64,000 nt of DNA, taken from contig NZ_VWXK01000027.1 in assembly GCF_011752565.1 (NCBI RefSeq), forward strand, positions 17,270 to 81,269, written 5' to 3'. Below are positions 60,705 to 64,000 of the stretch, one piece after another. A program made the position numbers and the translations under genes. This stretch comes from Pantoea sp. Ap-967 (GTDB lineage Bacteria > Pseudomonadota > Gammaproteobacteria > Pseudomonadales > Pseudomonadaceae). Within the stretch, counting starts at the first letter, position 1, and each line of letters starts with the position of its first letter. The notes under the pieces are model-generated. The model made no database searches and had not been told where the DNA came from. It saw only the letters and a list, made by a program, of their open reading frames with translations.

Positions 60705-62507
60705 CTAGAACCACCCGTCTTGCATGGTGAGGCAGGTGTCGTCGCGTGCCTCTAGCAATGCCAGGTCATTATGGCAGCCCGGTACTTCCCAGGTCAGGAA
60801 ATAACGAGCGGCTTGCAGCTTGCCCAGGTAGAAGTCGCGGTCGGCGGGGTTGCCCTTCAACAGGCCGAGCTCAGCGTGAACCGCCTGCTCCAGCCAGCGC
60901 CAGCCGATCACGCAGTGGCCGAACGCCTTGAGGTACAGGGCCGAATTGGCCAGGGCGCCGGCGACCTTGCCCTGGGCCAGGTCACCGAGCAGCGCCAAGG
61001 TCACGCTTTGCAGGCGGTTGACCAGTTGTTCCAGCGGCTGGCGCAGTGGGTCGAGGGCGGGGTGATGGCTGGCACGCTCGGCGGTGGTGGCAATCAGGCG
61101 GATCAGTTGCTTGAGGCCGGCACCGTTGTTCTGGGCAAGCTTGCGGCCCAGCAGGTCGAGCGACTGGATGCCCTCGGTGCCTTCGTGGATCGGGTTCAGG
61201 CGGTTGTCGCGGTAATACTGCTCGACCGGGTATTCGCGGGTGTAGCCGTGGCCGCCAAGGATCTGGATTGCCAGTTCGTTGGCCTTGAGGCAGAAGGCCG
61301 AAGGCCAGGACTTGACGATGGGCGTCAGCAGGTCGAGCAGTTCCTGGGCCTGTTTGCGCTCGGCTTCTGCACTGGCGGTGTGGGTATCGTCGAACAGCCG
61401 CGCGGCGTACAGGCCCAGGTCGAAGGCGCCTTCGACATAGGCCTTCTGCGCCAGCAGCATGCGTTTCACATCGCTGTGCTCGATGATCGGCACGCCCGGG
61501 CTGTGTGGGTCTTTATTGTCTGGCAGGCGGCCTTGCGGCCGCTGACGGGCGTATTCCAGTGAGTAGAGGTAGCCGGCGTAACCCAGCATCACGGCGCCCA
61601 TGCCCACACCGATGCGCGCCTCGTTCATCATCTGGAACATGCAGGCCAGGCCCTGGTGTGGCTGGCCAACCAGGTAGCCGACGCATTGGCCGTTGTCACC
61701 GAAGTTCAGTGCGGTGGAGGTAGTGCCGCGCCAGCCCATCTTGTGGAACAGCCCGGCCAGCAGCACGTCGTTGCGTGGGCCGCGGCTGCCGTCTGCGTTG
61801 ACCAGGTACTTGGGCACGATGAACAGCGAGATGCCTTTCACCCCGGCGGGTGCGTCCGGCAGCTTGGCCAGCACCATGTGCACGATATTTTCCGACAGTT
61901 CGTGGTCGCCGCCGGAGATGAAGATCTTGTTGCCCTTGAGCCGGTAGCTGCCATCGCCTGCCGGTTCGGCACGGGTGCGGATGTCGGCCAGCGACGAGCC
62001 GGCATGGGGTTCGGTCAGGGCCATGGTGCCGAAGTAGCGGCCTTCGATCATCGGTTGCAGGTACAGGCGTTTCTGTTCCGGGCTACCAAAGCTTTCGATC
62101 AGGTTGGCCGCGCCCATGGTCAGGAACGGGTAGGCCGTGGTGCCGGCGTTGGCTGCCTGGAAATGGGCGAAGCAGGCCTGCGAGACGAGGCTGGGCAGTT
62201 GCATGCCGCCCACTTCGAAGTCGCGGTTGGCATTGAGGAAGCCGGCTTCGAGGAAGGCATCGACAGCGGGCTTCACTTCGGCAATCAGTTCGGCGCGGCC
62301 ATCCATATACCGCGGTTCGTTTTCGTCGGCCTTGCGGTTGTGCGGGGCGAAGAATTTTTCGGCGATGGTGCGTGCGGTGGCCAGGGCGGCGTCGAAGGTT
62401 TCGCGGCTGTGCTCGGCGAAGCGTGGGCGCTGGGTGAGCGCTTGGGCGTCGAGGACTTCGTAGAGTTCGAAGGCGAGGTTGCGGGGGCTGAGCAGAGTCT
62501 CGGGCAT
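60705..62507 (-). CDS. Acyl-CoA dehydrogenase family protein
   Basis: A 600-residue flavoprotein of the large acyl-CoA dehydrogenase type with a C-terminal extension (as in FadE5/AcdB or DmdC-like enzymes). Typical sequence: FGTMALTEPHAGSSLADIRT (flavin and substrate), GNKIFISGGDHEL, GWRGTTSTALNFGDN, LGGHGYTREYPVEQYYRDN, and a catalytic-region match near EGTEGIQSLDLLGRK. Its substrate chain length is not decided. The start at 62507 (MPETLLSPRNLAFELYEVLD) is the family start. The first 17 codons and the leader are duplicated at 63761-63817. Confidence 0.92.
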   Translation of the reverse strand: MPETLLSPRNLAFELYEVLDAQALTQRPRFAEHSRETFDAALATARTIAEKFFAPHNRKADENEPRYMDGRAELIAEVKPAVDAFLEAGFLNANRDFEVGGMQLPSLVSQACFAHFQAANAGTTAYPFLTMGAANLIESFGSPEQKRLYLQPMIEGRYFGTMALTEPHAGSSLADIRTRAEPAGDGSYRLKGNKIFISGGDHELSENIVHMVLAKLPDAPAGVKGISLFIVPKYLVNADGSRGPRNDVLLAGLFHKMGWRGTTSTALNFGDNGQCVGYLVGQPHQGLACMFQMMNEARIGVGMGAVMLGYAGYLYSLEYARQRPQGRLPDNKDPHSPGVPIIEHSDVKRMLLAQKAYVEGAFDLGLYAARLFDDTHTASAEAERKQAQELLDLLTPIVKSWPSAFCLKANELAIQILGGHGYTREYPVEQYYRDNRLNPIHEGTEGIQSLDLLGRKLAQNNGAGLKQLIRLIATTAERASHHPALDPLRQPLEQLVNRLQSVTLALLGDLAQGKVAGALANSALYLKAFGHCVIGWRWLEQAVHAELGLLKGNPADRDFYLGKLQAARYFLTWEVPGCHNDLALLEARDDTCLTMQDGWF

Positions 62508-62762
62508 GGTCGCGGTCCTTGGGCGGGATGCAGCGAGTCTAGGGGGTTGGGTGGGGGGCGGGGAGGTTAATAGGTTTGGGTGATATGGGTTTAGAAAGGG
62601 GGGAGGCGTTTTTGGGGCCTGCCTTGGGGATTTTAGCGCCTGTGAGATCGAGCGCCGCCCGCGCGGCGCATCGCGAGCTGCGCTCGCTCCTACGTTTGTT
62701 TCCGGCCAGTAACGCCTGTGGCAGACGCGCGCGACCGCCTTGTTGGTACGACGCGATATTGC
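62456..62762. repeat. Direct repeat, copy 1 (5' end of acyl-CoA dehydrogenase gene plus leader)
   Basis: The first 17 codons of the acyl-CoA dehydrogenase gene, its leader and the REP at 62629-62708 reappear at 63761-64000. The match runs from CTTCGTAGAGTTCGAAGGCG through the CATGGTCGCGGTCCTT leader, is interrupted by a stretch here that is 67 bases longer and unrelated (62521-62610), and resumes at TTGGGG-CTGCCTTGGGGATT through GACGC at about 62755. Confidence 0.88.
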
Positions 62763-63089
62763 GCCATGCGCCAAAGCGTTCGCGCGCAAATCCCCCAGGA
62801 CCCACTGGCCCGAAACAAACGTAGGAGCGAGCGTAGCTCGCGAAGCGCCGCGCGGGCGGCGCTCGATCTCACAGGCGCAGAATCTCCTTGGGCAATCACA
62901 GGGAAGAACCCTACGCGCAATGGTGGCATTACCGTCGCTCTGCGCGACTCCTTAGGCGTTGGGCGGTGCATGATTCAAGCGGGCAAGGCTATCGGAATTT
63001 TCTTACTTTGCCCTCGGAAGCGTATGGCATACGCCTAAACAGGCACCGATGTTCAATGGCAGCCCTAAACAACACAAGGGTTGCTAATA
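62508..63089. other. Gene-free region with a large BIME
   Basis: This 582-base stretch holds the acyl-CoA dehydrogenase leader, a G-rich stretch (62540-62610), a large BIME (62629-62886) and about 200 bases (62887-63089) in which I see no element except the AAGGG ribosome site of the next gene. Open frames here run through the REPs and are not gene-like. Confidence 0.6.
62629..62886. repeat. Large BIME (GAGCGC type) with about 78-base arms
   Basis: Left arm 62629-62708 (GGATTTTAGCGCCTGTGAGA, then CTCGCTCCTACGTTTGTTTC) is inverted at 62809-62886 (GAAACAAACGTAGGAGCGAG, then GATCTCACAGGCGCAGAATC). The arms are longer than usual REPs and match the element at 63869-63943 in direct orientation. 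Confidence 0.85.
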
Positions 63090-63650
63090 ATGTCTGAACA
63101 AGAGAAGGCCCCGGCTACTCAACAGTCGCAGTTTTTTGTGGTGTCTTTAAAGAAAGTAGCGATCGTCAGCTTTTTTACATTTGGTTGGTATTGGCTTTTT
63201 TGCTTTCATCGTAGCTGGGTACTGCACCGAAGGTACACTGGGGAGCGGGTGCTACCACTGATTCGTGCATTGTTCGCCGCTTTTTTCGTTTATTCGTTGC
63301 TAAGGCGTGTGGATAAGAAGATTTGTAGTTCAGGGCGCAGGTATCAGTGGTCGCCGCTCGCGATAACTCTGGTTTTTATTGTCAGCTGCGTAGTTACTTT
63401 TTATGTAGAACACGGTCTGTACGGACCCAGCGTTAACGCTGCGATTATTGGGCTTTTTTTGTTGGATGTATTGAATGTCTGGTGCGTGGTGATCATGCAG
63501 CGCGCAATAAATTATTCTGAGGGGGATGTTAGCGGGGAGGCAAATTCGGCGATTACTGTTTTTAATTGGCTGTGGATGGCATTAGGCCTGTTGATATGGC
63601 CCAGCCTGATTTTGGCAGTGCTTGCGGGATTGCTGATGGGTATCGATTAG
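63090..63650 (+). CDS. Hypothetical membrane protein of low GC content
   Basis: A 186-residue protein (MSEQEKAPATQQSQFFVVSL). After a short hydrophilic start come membrane segments at about residues 23-45 (IVSFFTFGWYWLFCFHRSWV), 55-72, 88-108, 117-140 and 155-183. The pattern with TFGWYW, RSWVLHRR and LPLIRALFAAFFVYSLLRRV resembles an unnamed family of small bacterial membrane proteins found in pseudomonads. Function unknown. The gene is clearly richer in A/T than its neighbours (many T-runs), suggesting transfer. ATG 63090 follows AAGGG by 9 bases; TTG 63081 is in frame but less likely. It is flanked by the direct repeats 62456-62762 and 63761-64000. Confidence 0.7.
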   Translation: MSEQEKAPATQQSQFFVVSLKKVAIVSFFTFGWYWLFCFHRSWVLHRRYTGERVLPLIRALFAAFFVYSLLRRVDKKICSSGRRYQWSPLAITLVFIVSCVVTFYVEHGLYGPSVNAAIIGLFLLDVLNVWCVVIMQRAINYSEGDVSGEANSAITVFNWLWMALGLLIWPSLILAVLAGLLMGID

Positions 63651-63699
63651 GCGCAGCTTGATGGTGCGGGCTCGTTGCCCGCAAGCGCGCCGCCATCCC

Positions 63700-63760
63700 G
63701 TGTAGGAGCGGGCTTGCCCGCGAACACCGGCTCAGCCGGTGCCATGCACTGCGGTGCCTG
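63700..63760. repeat. Half BIME broken at the duplication junction
   Basis: TGTAGGAGCGGGCTTGCCCG, then CACCGGCTCAGCCGGTG and CACTGCGGTGCCTG, matches the left half of the BIME at 34987-35078. The expected second REP (starting CTTCGCGGGGC or similar) is replaced after CTTCG by the acyl-CoA dehydrogenase repeat. Confidence 0.75.
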
Positions 63761-63817
63761 CTTCGTAGAGTTCGAAGGCGAGGTTGCGGGGGGTTGAGCA
63801 GAGTCTCGGGCATGGTC
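63761..63817 (-). pseudogene. Fragment of acyl-CoA dehydrogenase 5' end
   Basis: On the minus strand the start ATG (63813) and six following codons (MPETLL...) repeat those of the gene at 60705-62507, but an extra base in the G-run (GCGGGGGGTTG against GCGGGGGCTG) shifts the frame, and homology ends after about 17 codons at the REP junction. It is not expected to make a functional protein. Confidence 0.75.
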
Positions 63818-64000
63818 GCGGTCCTTGTGCGGTCAGACAGGGAGCGTTCTTGGGGGCTGCCTTGGGGATTTTAGCGCCTGTGAGATCGAGCGCCGCCCGC
63901 GCGGCGCTTCGCGAGCTGCGCTCGCTCCTACGTTTGTTTCCGGCCAGTAACGCCTGTGGCAGATGCGCGCGACCGTCTTGTTTGTACGACGCTATATCGC
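63761..64000. repeat. Direct repeat, copy 2 (continues beyond window)
   Basis: Copy of 62456-62762, with scattered substitutions and a 67-base shorter centre. It includes the first codons of the acyl-CoA dehydrogenase gene and its leader, and the REP at 63869-63943, and still matches at base 64000. Confidence 0.88.

Larger units (their letters stand above)
63651..64000. other. Gene-free end of window: half BIME plus repeat copy
   Basis: No intact gene. It holds a half REP/BIME (63700-63760), the start of the second direct repeat copy (63761 on), and a REP at 63869-63943. The sequence is cut by the window end. Confidence 0.6.

Noticed and set aside
62508..62824. Open frames through the BIME near 62.6-62.8 kb
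   Set aside because: They encode the REP palindromes themselves (Arg/Ala-rich, e.g. ERSSRCAARAALD) and occur at every element of this type.
63562..63813. Minus-strand 83-codon frame starting MPETLL
   Set aside because: Only the first few residues match the acyl-CoA dehydrogenase. After the frameshift it reads REP and intergenic DNA, so it is treated as a duplicated gene fragment.

Overview
The window looks like a chromosomal segment from a member of the Pseudomonas putida group. The reasons are the high GC content, the many REP/BIME palindromes of the kind built on GTAGGAGCGGGC or GTAGGAGCGACC, and a gene order that I recognise from P. putida KT2440 (recalled, not searched): hslVU, pyrRBC', algH-ruvX, tonB, gshB, pilGHIJ-chpA, bioA, metF-ahcY, metK, tkt-epd-pgk-fba and cfcR. 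It is mostly conserved housekeeping DNA. I saw no tRNA, rRNA, CRISPR array, insertion sequence or prophage.

Left part (1-9.1 kb, nearly all minus strand): the upstream region of a gene lying to the left (by synteny probably phaC1, with a possible sigma-54 promoter), a DUF971 protein, the HslUV protease behind a very good sigma-32 heat-shock promoter, then the pyrimidine cluster algH-ruvX-pyrR-pyrB-pyrC', tonB and gshB. PyrC' has lost the metal-binding histidines of dihydroorotase. From 9.4 to 18.2 kb (plus strand) lies a compact pilG-pilH-pilI-pilJ-chpA-chpC chemosensory operon with no methyltransferase or methylesterase gene. From 18 to 29 kb: a hemolysin III family protein, rsmE, bioA, a flavin amine oxidase with a low-complexity tail, cytochrome b561 plus YceI, an RhlE-type helicase, a periplasmic binding protein and a lone glycosyltransferase-like protein.

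The centre (29-42 kb) carries much of the methyl cycle: metF, ahcY (with a SAH riboswitch in its leader), and an ArsR-methyltransferase fusion gene directly upstream of metK, preceded by a strong palindromic operator. In between are a thioesterase, an NhaP-type antiporter, an EamA transporter, a MAPEG protein, MltA, a cytochrome c'-like lipoprotein, a DUF1090 protein and LigB. From 41.9 to 48.1 kb runs tkt, epd, pgk, two small lipoproteins (one MliC-like) and fba. CfcR (REC-PAS-GGDEF-EAL) follows, then a YgjP-type metallopeptidase, a small winged-helix protein, a FUSC-family membrane protein, an HI0933-type flavoprotein, dbpA, an MFS exporter, a TldD/PmbA-like pair and an acyl-CoA dehydrogenase.

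The right end (62.4-64 kb) is the most unusual part. A low-GC membrane-protein gene is flanked by a direct repeat of the 5' end of the acyl-CoA dehydrogenase gene and its leader. The second copy starts abruptly inside a half BIME. This looks like a REP-associated tandem duplication that continues beyond the window.
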